From SZUA-186 sp041552135 (GTDB lineage: Bacteria; Pseudomonadota; Gammaproteobacteria; UBA9214), in assembly GCA_041552135.1 (NCBI GenBank), contig JBFELL010000178.1, positions 1 to 5,826 of the forward strand: a stretch of 5,826 bases of DNA. The letters run 5' to 3'. A program made the translations under genes and the position numbers. Under the pieces are notes generated by a model that did not search any database, was not told the DNA's origin, and saw nothing but the letters and a program-made list of their open reading frames with translations. This document shows, piece by piece, positions 1 through 4,765 of this stretch. The first letter of the stretch is position 1. Every line of letters begins with the position of its first letter.

Positions 1-5
1 CCGCC

Positions 6-788
6 ATGGAAGCGGCTGATGAGGCGGAGCGGGCCGCGGAAGTGGCCGTGGAAGCCGCCGCCCTGGCAGAGCAGGCTGCCGAGACGGCCGCCGCAGCCGC
101 AGAGCAAGCGCCGGAACCGGCCCCAGCTGCCGCGGAGCACGCGCCGGAACCGGCCCCGGCCGCCGCGGAGCATGCACCGGAACCGGCTCCGGTTGCGGCA
201 CCGGCTCCAGCCGCCGCATCGGCAGATGTCGCACCCGAAAGCCTGGAGGAAGGTATTCGCCGGCACCGGATGTCATATGACGAGCGCATCGTCCGGCGTG
301 AACTGTTGCGACAGGAAGCAAACAGGCGTCAGGAGGCCTTGGAGCAGCGTTACAACGAGCGCCTCGAGGCCATGCTGAAAGAGCGCGAAGCGCGCATCGC
401 GGAGGTGGAGAAACGCCATGAGGAGCTGCGCGACCGTGCACAGGAGCGGCACGACTACCTTATCGACAACAAGGAAACCATGCTGAACAAGGTCATTGAA
501 GAGGAGGGGGCAAAGGCGAGCCGGTATGAGGACTTGCGCAAGCAGGCTGAGGAGCGCCGTGCACGCCTGGCGGAGCATCGCGAGGCAATGTCTGGCATGA
601 AAGCCGAGGAAAGGCTCGACTACATGGAGGCCCATCGCGACGAGATCTTCCCGCCCTCCGAGCGTGAAAGCCGCCGGCCTGCTCCCCGTCAGGGCTGGAC
701 TGGCCCGTCGACAGGCTATCGTATGCCGGCGCCGCCACGCCGGGCGATGTCGCGGCGTTCCGAGCCGCCGCCCGCACCGCCCCGTTAA
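6..788 (+). CDS. Ala/Pro-rich, Arg/Glu-rich helical (coiled-coil-like) protein of unknown function; possibly 5'-partial
   Basis: I do not recognise a family. From the ATG at 6 the protein is 260 residues in four parts: an Ala/Glu-rich helix-like stretch (1-31); three tandem 11-residue A-E-Q/H-A-P-E-P-A-P-x-A repeats (32-64) followed by Ala/Pro linker; a highly charged Arg/Glu segment (about 80-213) expected to form long helices or coiled coil; and a Pro/Arg-rich basic tail (about 214-260). In the charged segment three degenerate 23-residue units start at R108, R137 and R173, each with R-x-E-x-L and E-R ten residues after the first Arg. A fourth partial unit begins near E202. There are no cysteines, no hydrophobic segment and no signal peptide in the visible part. 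Only five bases precede the ATG and the frame stays open to the edge, so the true start may lie upstream and a Shine-Dalgarno cannot be judged. It converges on amrS with no gap. A structural or scaffold role is conceivable, but no function is supported. Confidence 0.75.
   Translation: MEAADEAERAAEVAVEAAALAEQAAETAAAAAEQAPEPAPAAAEHAPEPAPAAAEHAPEPAPVAAPAPAAASADVAPESLEEGIRRHRMSYDERIVRRELLRQEANRRQEALEQRYNERLEAMLKEREARIAEVEKRHEELRDRAQERHDYLIDNKETMLNKVIEEEGAKASRYEDLRKQAEERRARLAEHREAMSGMKAEERLDYMEAHRDEIFPPSERESRRPAPRQGWTGPSTGYRMPAPPRRAMSRRSEPPPAPPR
99..197 (+). repeat. Three 33-bp in-frame tandem repeats encoding an APEPAP-type linker
   Basis: Units lie at 99-131, 132-164 and 165-197. Each encodes A-E-Q/H-A-P-E-P-A-P-A/V-A, and the last two are nearly identical at DNA level apart from synonymous changes and one Ala-to-Val. 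The Ala-Pro composition suggests an extended, semi-rigid linker between the N-terminal Ala/Glu helix and the charged helical segment. Because the unit is in frame, copy number could vary by slippage without disrupting the gene. Confidence 0.9.
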
Positions 789-1919
789 TTACCGGGCATC
801 ACTGCCGGCAGGTTCGAAGTCACTCAACCTGACCGGCAACCGCCTGGCACCCCAGGTGCCAGGTTCGGCATCAAATACCCCCGGGCACGCGGTGCCGCAT
901 TTATTGCAGCACCCGTCCCCGGTGAGGTTCCACTCCGTGAGCAGGTATTGCGCCCGGCCGATGAGTTTCTGGCCGCAGGCGTGACAGTAGGTGCTCTCGC
1001 CCGCCTCGTCAATGACATTGCCTGTATAGGCATAGCGCACGCCGTTATCGAGCGCGATTTTGCGGGCCCGGGTGAGGGTCGCGGCCGGGGTCGGCGGCCT
1101 GTCCATCATCTTCCAGTCCGGATGAAAGGCGGTAAAGTGCATGGGGACATCCGGTCCCAGGTGCTCCACGACCCAGCCGGTCATTTCCTCCAGCTCGCTG
1201 TTCGAGTCGTTCTCCCCGGGGATCAGCAGCGTCGTCAGTTCGAACCAGACATCGGTCTCATGCTTCAGGTACTCGAGGGTATCGAGTATCGGCTGCAGAT
1301 GAGCGCCGGTGATCTTCCAGTAGAATCTTTCCGTGAACGCCTTCAGGTCGACATTGGCGGCATCGATGTATTTGAAGAACTCCCGGCGTGGTTCATCACA
1401 GATATAGCCGGCCGTGACGGCAACCGTCCTGATGCCCAGTTCATGGCAGGCGATCGCTGAATCTATGGCGTACTCCATGAAGATGACCGGATCATTGTAG
1501 GTGTAGGCCACGCTGCGGCAGCCAAGATCCCGTGCGGCCCTGGCGATGGTTTCCGGTGCGGCACTGTCGGCGAGGGTATCGATTTCACGCGACTTGCTGA
1601 TGTCCCAGTTCTGGCAGAACTTGCACGCCAGGTTACAGCCGGCGGTGCCGAATGACAGTACCGGTGTGCCCGGCAGGAAATGGTTCAGCGGTTTTTTCTC
1701 GATCGGATCGACACAGTAGCCGCTGGAGCGGCCATAGGTCGTTAGCACAATCTCGCCATTCTGGCAGGCGCGGACAAAGCACAGTCCCCGCTGGCCCTCG
1801 TGGAGTTTGCAGGCGCGCGGACACAGATCGCACATCACGCGACCGTCTTCCAGGGTGTGCCAGTAACGGGTAGGCAGTATGCCTGTTTCCAGTGCCTGTT
1901 TCGTCTCGGGCGCTATCAT
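789..1919 (-). CDS. amrS: AmmeMemoRadiSam system radical SAM enzyme (AmrS)
   Basis: 376-residue radical SAM protein related to pyruvate-formate-lyase activases. The [4Fe-4S] motif is C95-N-L-A-C99-K-F-C102 (CX3CX2C), followed by the Q-N-W segment typical of this family. An N-terminal cysteine cluster (C30, C33, C37, C47) precedes the conserved D-P-I-E-K-K-P-L block (71-78). A C-terminal zinc-ribbon-like pair (C312/C315 and C338/C341, ending P-G-V-F) matches the long AmrS form, so the gene looks intact. The family is defined by co-occurrence with AMMECR1-like and Memo-like proteins; its reaction is not established, though the SAM-cleaving core implies radical chemistry in the cytoplasm. Neither partner gene is in the window. 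The ATG at 1919-1917 has only a weak GAG-type ribosome site, and a 31-bp dyad ends 12 nt upstream of it. hsp20 lies upstream on the same strand, but a strong hairpin between them argues against simple co-transcription. Family call is firm; substrate unknown. Confidence 0.93.
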   Translation of the reverse strand: MIAPETKQALETGILPTRYWHTLEDGRVMCDLCPRACKLHEGQRGLCFVRACQNGEIVLTTYGRSSGYCVDPIEKKPLNHFLPGTPVLSFGTAGCNLACKFCQNWDISKSREIDTLADSAAPETIARAARDLGCRSVAYTYNDPVIFMEYAIDSAIACHELGIRTVAVTAGYICDEPRREFFKYIDAANVDLKAFTERFYWKITGAHLQPILDTLEYLKHETDVWFELTTLLIPGENDSNSELEEMTGWVVEHLGPDVPMHFTAFHPDWKMMDRPPTPAATLTRARKIALDNGVRYAYTGNVIDEAGESTYCHACGQKLIGRAQYLLTEWNLTGDGCCNKCGTACPGVFDAEPGTWGARRLPVRLSDFEPAGSDAR

Positions 1920-1931
1920 GTTGTAACTCTG

Positions 1932-1962
1932 GTGCAGTCGGTCTGCGGCAGATCAACTGCAC
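1932..1962 (-). promoter_or_regulatory. 31-bp dyad/stem-loop in the amrS leader
   Basis: The segment is symmetric about base 1947. Outer arms GTGCAGT (1932-1938) and ACTGCAC (1956-1962) pair perfectly over 7 bp, and inner arms TCTGC (1942-1946) and GCAGA (1948-1952) over 5 bp. Between them one position pairs (1940/1954). In minus-strand RNA 1955/1939 can form a U-G wobble, leaving one A-C mismatch, although the 1-nt centre means the top pair or two must open into a loop. The structure ends 12 nt before the amrS ATG. No U-tract follows, so a terminator is unlikely. It could be an operator or a structured 5' leader near a weak ribosome site. The sequence shows the dyad; any function is inference. 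Confidence 0.6.
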
Positions 1963-1972
1963 GTTGTGGAGG

Positions 1973-1987
1973 CCGGCAGTATGCCGG
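1973..1987. repeat. Short perfect inverted repeat between hsp20 and amrS
   Basis: CCGGCA (1973-1978) and TGCCGG (1982-1987) are separated by GTA. The same CCGGCA/TGCCGG core forms the inner part of the larger hairpin at 2007-2032, about 20 bp away, so the two dyads may be related or may simply reflect the GC-rich composition. No T-rich tail follows on either strand. Confidence 0.4.
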
Positions 1988-2006
1988 GTACCTCATCAAG
2001 AAGGAC

Positions 2007-2032
2007 GGACGCCCGGCAGATGCCGGGCGTCC
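2007..2032 (-). terminator. Strong hairpin downstream of hsp20, probable transcription terminator or 3' stabiliser
   Basis: GGACGCCCGGCA (2007-2018) and TGCCGGGCGTCC (2021-2032) are perfect 12-bp arms with a 2-nt centre (GA), so in RNA a stem of about 11 bp with a 4-nt loop. It starts 13 nt past the hsp20 stop (2046). On the minus strand the stem is followed by GTCCTTCTTGATG, only a moderately T-rich tail, so it is a non-canonical intrinsic terminator at best. It may leak into amrS or serve to protect the hsp20 mRNA 3' end. Confidence 0.65.
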
Positions 2033-2045
2033 TGACATCCCTGTA

Positions 2046-2552
2046 TTACTCGACCCTGACGGTCCGTTTCCGGGTCTTTTCCAGTTTCGGAAGTGTCAAC
2101 TCCAGAACACCGTCAGTGAAGGTGGCCTTGGCCTTGGCCTCGTCCACGCCCGTGGGCAGCGCCAGTGTGCGCTGGAAATCGCCACGGCTCATCTCTCGAC
2201 GGTAGTATTTGCCTTCTTCCTCTTCTTTTGTCTCTTTTGTTGTATGCGCCTCGATTGTGACGGTGTCTTCCGTCAGGGTCACCTCTACTTCGTCCTTGCT
2301 GACGCCGGGCAGCTCGGCCCGCACGACGACCTCCGTTTCCCTGTCAATCAGGTCGACCTTCGGCATCCTGCCCTCGAAAGGCGCCATTACTTCCATCTCT
2401 CTTGGCCACTCCCAGCTGAGGGGATGCAGCCAGCCACGCCTGCCGAATTCATCAAACCAGCGCTCCATTTCATCCCATGGAGTCATGGTGCGCGGTTTCT
2501 CCGGTGTTTGCATGGCCTTCGTGCCTTTGCCTTTCATCTCTTTGGTTGCCAT
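2046..2552 (-). CDS. hsp20: Hsp20/alpha-crystallin family small heat-shock protein
   Basis: 168-residue ATP-independent holdase chaperone, expected to form cytoplasmic oligomers that bind unfolding proteins. A short N-terminal arm with W-D-E-M-E-R-W-F-D-E-F (26-36) precedes the alpha-crystallin domain (about 63-157). That domain contains P-K-V-D-L near its start, A-E-L-P-G-V (79-84) and the hallmark A-T-F-T-D-G-V-L-E-L-T-L-P-K (143-156). The C-terminal V165-R-V167 is a variant of the I-x-I/V tail motif that docks onto neighbouring dimers. Length is normal. The frame is open 49 codons further upstream to an ATG at 2699, but that extension shows no domain character. The ATG at 2552-2550 has a strong GGAGG 8 nt upstream, so I start there. 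A hairpin abuts that ribosome site, and a GC-rich hairpin follows the stop. Divergent from the permease gene. No clear sigma-32 promoter is visible. Confidence 0.95.
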   Translation of the reverse strand: MATKEMKGKGTKAMQTPEKPRTMTPWDEMERWFDEFGRRGWLHPLSWEWPREMEVMAPFEGRMPKVDLIDRETEVVVRAELPGVSKDEVEVTLTEDTVTIEAHTTKETKEEEEGKYYRREMSRGDFQRTLALPTGVDEAKAKATFTDGVLELTLPKLEKTRKRTVRVE

Positions 2553-2560
2553 GACACAAA

Positions 2561-2565
2561 CCTCC
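2561..2565 (-). promoter_or_regulatory. Shine-Dalgarno of hsp20 (decides the start)
   Basis: GGAGG on the minus strand, 8 nt upstream of the ATG at 2552-2550. It is the strongest ribosome site in the frame and selects the 168-residue product over the 217-residue reading from 2699. Confidence 0.85.
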
Positions 2566-2582
2566 GTTGGCGCGCCGCCAAC
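2566..2582 (-). promoter_or_regulatory. Perfect stem-loop immediately upstream of the hsp20 ribosome site
   Basis: GTTGGCG (2566-2572) and CGCCAAC (2576-2582) form a perfect 7-bp stem around a 3-nt centre. In the hsp20 mRNA the 3' base of the stem is directly followed by GGAGG with no intervening base. Small heat-shock genes often carry structured leaders, including RNA thermometers such as ROSE and fourU elements, but in those the Shine-Dalgarno itself is paired; here it is adjacent. The element could stabilise the mRNA 5' end, tune ribosome access, or act as a DNA operator. The stem is seen directly; its role is inference. Confidence 0.55.
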
Positions 2583-2734
2583 TCTATGCATACTATGTAT
2601 ATAGTTCCAAACGTGCAGGTCTGCCTTGACCCGAATCAACGGCGCAGATGATCCGGATATGTCAATGTGTTGTATCGGTTCGGCTCCGTTTGTTGCCATA
2701 GGGCAACACCTGGCAGAGCCGGCAGCATGTCATA
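2583..2734. promoter_or_regulatory. Divergent intergenic region between hsp20 and the permease gene
   Basis: An A/T-rich island at 2583-2611 stands out from the GC-rich surroundings and probably holds the hsp20 promoter. Minus-strand -10-like hexamers TATGCA (2592-2587) and TATACA (2602-2597) are present, but I find no convincing -35 at normal spacing and no clear sigma-32 CTTGAAA/CCCATNT pair. If TATGCA were the -10, transcription would start close to the stem-loop at 2566-2582. On the plus strand a TTGACC occurs at 2627-2632 without a good -10, so the permease promoter is undetermined. Confidence 0.35.
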
Positions 2735-3997
2735 ATGGCCCCCATGCAACCCCACCCGCAAGACGCTGCCGGACGACAGCCCGTACTGCGGCGTACGCTG
2801 TCATTGCCGCTGACCATGCTCTACGGGCTGGGCAATATACTCGGTGCGGGTATCTATGTGCTGATCGGTCAGGTGGTCGCGCATGCCGGCGGATTTGCGC
2901 CGCTCTCGTTCCTGCTGGCCTCGTTGCTGGCATGCCTGACGGCTTTCAGTTATGCGGAGCTATCGGCACGCTATCCGCTCAGCGCCGGGGAGGCCGTGTA
3001 TGTCCAGGAGGGACTTGGCCTGCCGGCACTGTCAGTCCTGGTCGGGTTGCTGATTGTGCTTGCCGGGGTGGTATCGGCGGCGACCATCCTCCGCGGTTTT
3101 ACCGGTTATCTTCAGGTCTTTCTGCCGGTGCCGGCAGCACCGTCGATACTGCTGCTGGTGCTGCTGCTCGGTGGCCTCGCGGCATGGGGCATTGCCGAAT
3201 CGGTCAGGGTCGCGGCCCTGATTACCGTGGTCGAGATTGCCGGGCTGCTGCTGGTGCTGTACGTGGCTGCCCCGGCCGTACTCGCAGCCGAAGCGGCCTG
3301 GCCGGATTTCGCACCCCTGATGAGCGGCGGTGCATGGTACGGGATTTTCCTTGGCGGCTTCCTGGCCTTCTACGCCTTCATCGGCTTCGAGGACATGGTC
3401 AATGTTGCCGAGGAGGTGCGTCGGCCGGAGCACAATCTGCCGCGCGCCATAGTGCTGGCACTGCTGGTGGCGACGCTGCTGTATTTACTGGTTGCACTGG
3501 CTGCTGTCGTCGCCGTGCCGGCTGACCGGCTGGCAGCATCGGACGCACCGCTGGCGTGGCTTTACCAGTACCTTACCGGCCGTGAACCGGTCGCCATCAC
3601 CCTGATCAGCATGTTTGCCGTCATCAATGGTGCCCTGGTCCAGATCATCATGTCCTCACGCGTTTGCTATGGCATGGCCAGGCGACGCTGGTTGCCGGCT
3701 GTCTTCGGCCGCATCAATGCAGGCAGGCGCACGCCGCTGCTCGCCACGCTGGTGGTCAGCATGGCTGTGCTGCTGATGGCGCTGTGGCTGCCGATCGGCA
3801 CGCTGGCGAAGTCCACCAGCTACTTCCTGTTGCTGGTGTTTGCCCTGGTAAACCTGTCACTGTGGCGTCTGAAACGCTCTTCGCCAGCACCGGCGGGTAT
3901 CATCCATGTGCCGCTATGGGTGCCGGTGGCCGGCAGTGTGACGTCGACGGTTTTCGTGGCCGCGCAGGCCCTGATCGATCTGTTCGGGCAGGTTTGA
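2735..3997 (+). CDS. APC-superfamily amino-acid permease
   Basis: 420-residue inner-membrane transporter of the amino acid-polyamine-organocation superfamily (LeuT fold). The first helix carries G31-L-G-N-I-L-G-A-G-I-Y (31-41), the family's unwound substrate-binding glycine motif. The sixth helix carries Y-A-F-I-G-F-E-D (213-220), followed by N-V-A-E-E-V-R-R-P (223-231), the typical cytoplasmic loop. I count about eleven hydrophobic segments, near 23-47, 55-76, 95-118, 136-155, 157-180, 201-223, 236-262, 285-310, 333-354, 358-378 and 392-416. The pattern suggests uptake or exchange of an amino acid, perhaps a cationic-amino-acid-transporter-like protein, but specificity cannot be read. The start is uncertain: ATG at 2735 has only a weak GGCAG upstream, and a second ATG at 2744 is no better; a stop at 2699-2701 blocks further extension. 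Divergent from hsp20, convergent with the CBS gene. Confidence 0.93.
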   Translation: MAPMQPHPQDAAGRQPVLRRTLSLPLTMLYGLGNILGAGIYVLIGQVVAHAGGFAPLSFLLASLLACLTAFSYAELSARYPLSAGEAVYVQEGLGLPALSVLVGLLIVLAGVVSAATILRGFTGYLQVFLPVPAAPSILLLVLLLGGLAAWGIAESVRVAALITVVEIAGLLLVLYVAAPAVLAAEAAWPDFAPLMSGGAWYGIFLGGFLAFYAFIGFEDMVNVAEEVRRPEHNLPRAIVLALLVATLLYLLVALAAVVAVPADRLAASDAPLAWLYQYLTGREPVAITLISMFAVINGALVQIIMSSRVCYGMARRRWLPAVFGRINAGRRTPLLATLVVSMAVLLMALWLPIGTLAKSTSYFLLLVFALVNLSLWRLKRSSPAPAGIIHVPLWVPVAGSVTSTVFVAAQALIDLFGQV

Positions 3998-4100
3998 GAT
4001 TGCTGATATCAACCCTTCCCCCGGACGGTACACGGGCCAGCGGGGCAGAACCTCGAGCCCTATCGCGGGCTGCGTGCAGGCTGTGGCAGTTAGGAGCGGT
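3998..4100. other. Convergent intergenic spacer between the permease and CBS genes
   Basis: 103 bp between two stops facing each other. It contains one 5-bp inverted repeat, AGCCC (4056-4060) and GGGCT (4067-4071), with no T-tract on either strand. A run of six T at 4110-4115 lies just inside the CBS gene and would suit plus-strand termination, but only a weak, long-looped stem precedes it. I see no clear terminator for either gene. Confidence 0.4.
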
Positions 4101-4550
4101 CTACGCGCGTTTTTTCTGTTCCTGTTCCGTCTCGCGGCTGGTGAGTCGGGCAAGCAGCGAGAGTTCCTCGCTCAGCAGTTCCAGGATGTCATCCAGGGCA
4201 AGGATGCCGGCCAGTTCACCGCTGTCCTTGATCACCGGAACCCGCCGCACTCCCCGTGCGCGCATGCGCTGCGCGGTATCGAAGACGGTTTCCTTTTCGT
4301 TGACCTTGAGCAGGGTGTAGCTCATGACATCTCCGACAGTGACGTCCGCAAAGCCTACCTCCTCCGCGATCACCTCGATCACGATATCCCGGTCTGTCAG
4401 GATGCCGACCGGTTCCGTCTGGCCCCCCTTGTCTTCGACCACCACCAGGCAGCCGACATGGTGGTCGCGCATCAGTTTGGCCGCCTCGATTATGCCTGTG
4501 TCCCGCACGGTGGTTACGACATCACGGTTGCAGAGTTCTCCGGCATTCAT
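4101..4550 (-). CDS. Stand-alone tandem CBS-domain protein
   Basis: 149 residues made almost entirely of two CBS motifs (a Bateman module), at about 7-61 and 72-130, plus a charged C-terminal tail ending in E-Q-E-Q-K-K-R-A. Such modules usually bind adenine nucleotides or S-adenosyl compounds and regulate a partner. The first repeat ends with the canonical ribose/phosphate motif G49-I-L-T52-D-R-D55. In the second, G115-I-L-A118-L-D-D121 has Ala where Thr/Ser is usual, so the two sites are probably not equivalent. No catalytic or membrane domain is attached, so it should act in trans, in the cytoplasm. The ATG at 4550-4548 has AGGAG 7 nt upstream. A stem-loop and a palindromic TATAATTATA lie upstream. 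The neighbouring permease is convergent and the COG2187-type gene divergent, so a functional link to either is only possible, not shown. Confidence 0.93.
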   Translation of the reverse strand: MNAGELCNRDVVTTVRDTGIIEAAKLMRDHHVGCLVVVEDKGGQTEPVGILTDRDIVIEVIAEEVGFADVTVGDVMSYTLLKVNEKETVFDTAQRMRARGVRRVPVIKDSGELAGILALDDILELLSEELSLLARLTSRETEQEQKKRA

Positions 4551-4588
4551 GACTGATCTCCTCTCGTGGTTAGTAAACCGCTATATCG

Positions 4589-4610
4589 ACCCGTGAATCC
4601 TCTCACGGGT
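4589..4610 (-). promoter_or_regulatory. Perfect 8-bp stem-loop in the CBS-gene leader, GAGGAT loop
   Basis: ACCCGTGA (4589-4596) and TCACGGGT (4603-4610) pair perfectly around six bases. In the CBS-gene mRNA the loop reads GAGGAU. The heptamer GAGAGGA occurs both here (minus strand, 4604-4598) and at the Shine-Dalgarno (4565-4559), 39 nt apart. A GGA in a hairpin loop plus a GGA in the ribosome site is the usual layout of CsrA/RsmA-repressed leaders, though the loop lacks the preferred A-N-GGA. No T-tract follows on either strand, so it is not an evident terminator. Confidence 0.6.
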
Positions 4611-4625
4611 AGCAATCAGGTCTAG

Positions 4626-4635
4626 TATAATTATA
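4626..4635. promoter_or_regulatory. Palindromic TATAATTATA, candidate bidirectional -10 element
   Basis: The 10-bp palindrome gives a perfect TATAAT on each strand (plus 4626-4631, minus 4635-4630) inside an A/T-rich patch of otherwise GC-rich DNA, between the divergent CBS and COG2187-type genes. No convincing -35 is found: plus-strand CTCACG at 4602-4607 matches three of six at 18-bp spacing, and the minus strand has only GC-rich hexamers. A leftward start would give a leader of roughly 70 nt containing the 4589-4610 stem-loop; a rightward start would give one of roughly 125-130 nt. Confidence 0.5.
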
Positions 4636-4705
4636 GAAAAGTCCGGGCATGCCGGCGCTAGAAACAGGTCAACGGCAAGTTCATGAATAACGAGGACTAT
4701 TTGAC

Positions 4706-4742
4706 GGCAGGGGGGCACTGCATGCGGAATTCATGCCCTGCC
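4706..4742 (+). promoter_or_regulatory. Two-part stem-loop in the leader of the COG2187-type gene
   Basis: Outer arms GGCAGG (4706-4711) and CCTGCC (4737-4742) enclose a perfect inner stem, GCATG (4720-4724) with CATGC (4732-4736), and a CGGAATT loop. Eight unpaired bases (4712-4719) bulge on the 5' side. The loop exposes GGA at 4726-4728, and the Shine-Dalgarno GGGAG (4752-4756) carries another 27 nt downstream. This mirrors the CBS-gene leader on the other side of the palindrome. Structure is read by eye; function is inference. Confidence 0.4.
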
Positions 4743-4765
4743 CGAGTACCCGGGAGTGATGGCAG

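Noticed and set aside
2583..2640. Sigma-32 or sigma-E promoter for hsp20
   Set aside because: GTTTGGAA and GGAACT resemble parts of the -35 elements, but no matching -10 occurs at correct spacing.
2553..2699. 49-codon N-terminal extension of hsp20 to an ATG at 2699
   Set aside because: The extension crosses the A/T-rich promoter-like region and the stem-loop, shows no Hsp20 features, and the downstream ATG has a strong GGAGG at 8 nt.
2626..3525. 299-codon plus-strand ORF overlapping the permease gene
   Set aside because: It is a different frame of the permease DNA, with an Arg/Gly/Cys-rich sequence typical of GC-rich shadow frames.
4072..4115. Possible intrinsic terminator of the permease gene: GCGTG (4072-4076) with CGCGC (4104-4108) followed by six T
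   Set aside because: The stem is 5 bp with a G-U wobble and a 27-nt loop, and the T run encodes Lys-Lys of the CBS protein; too weak to call.
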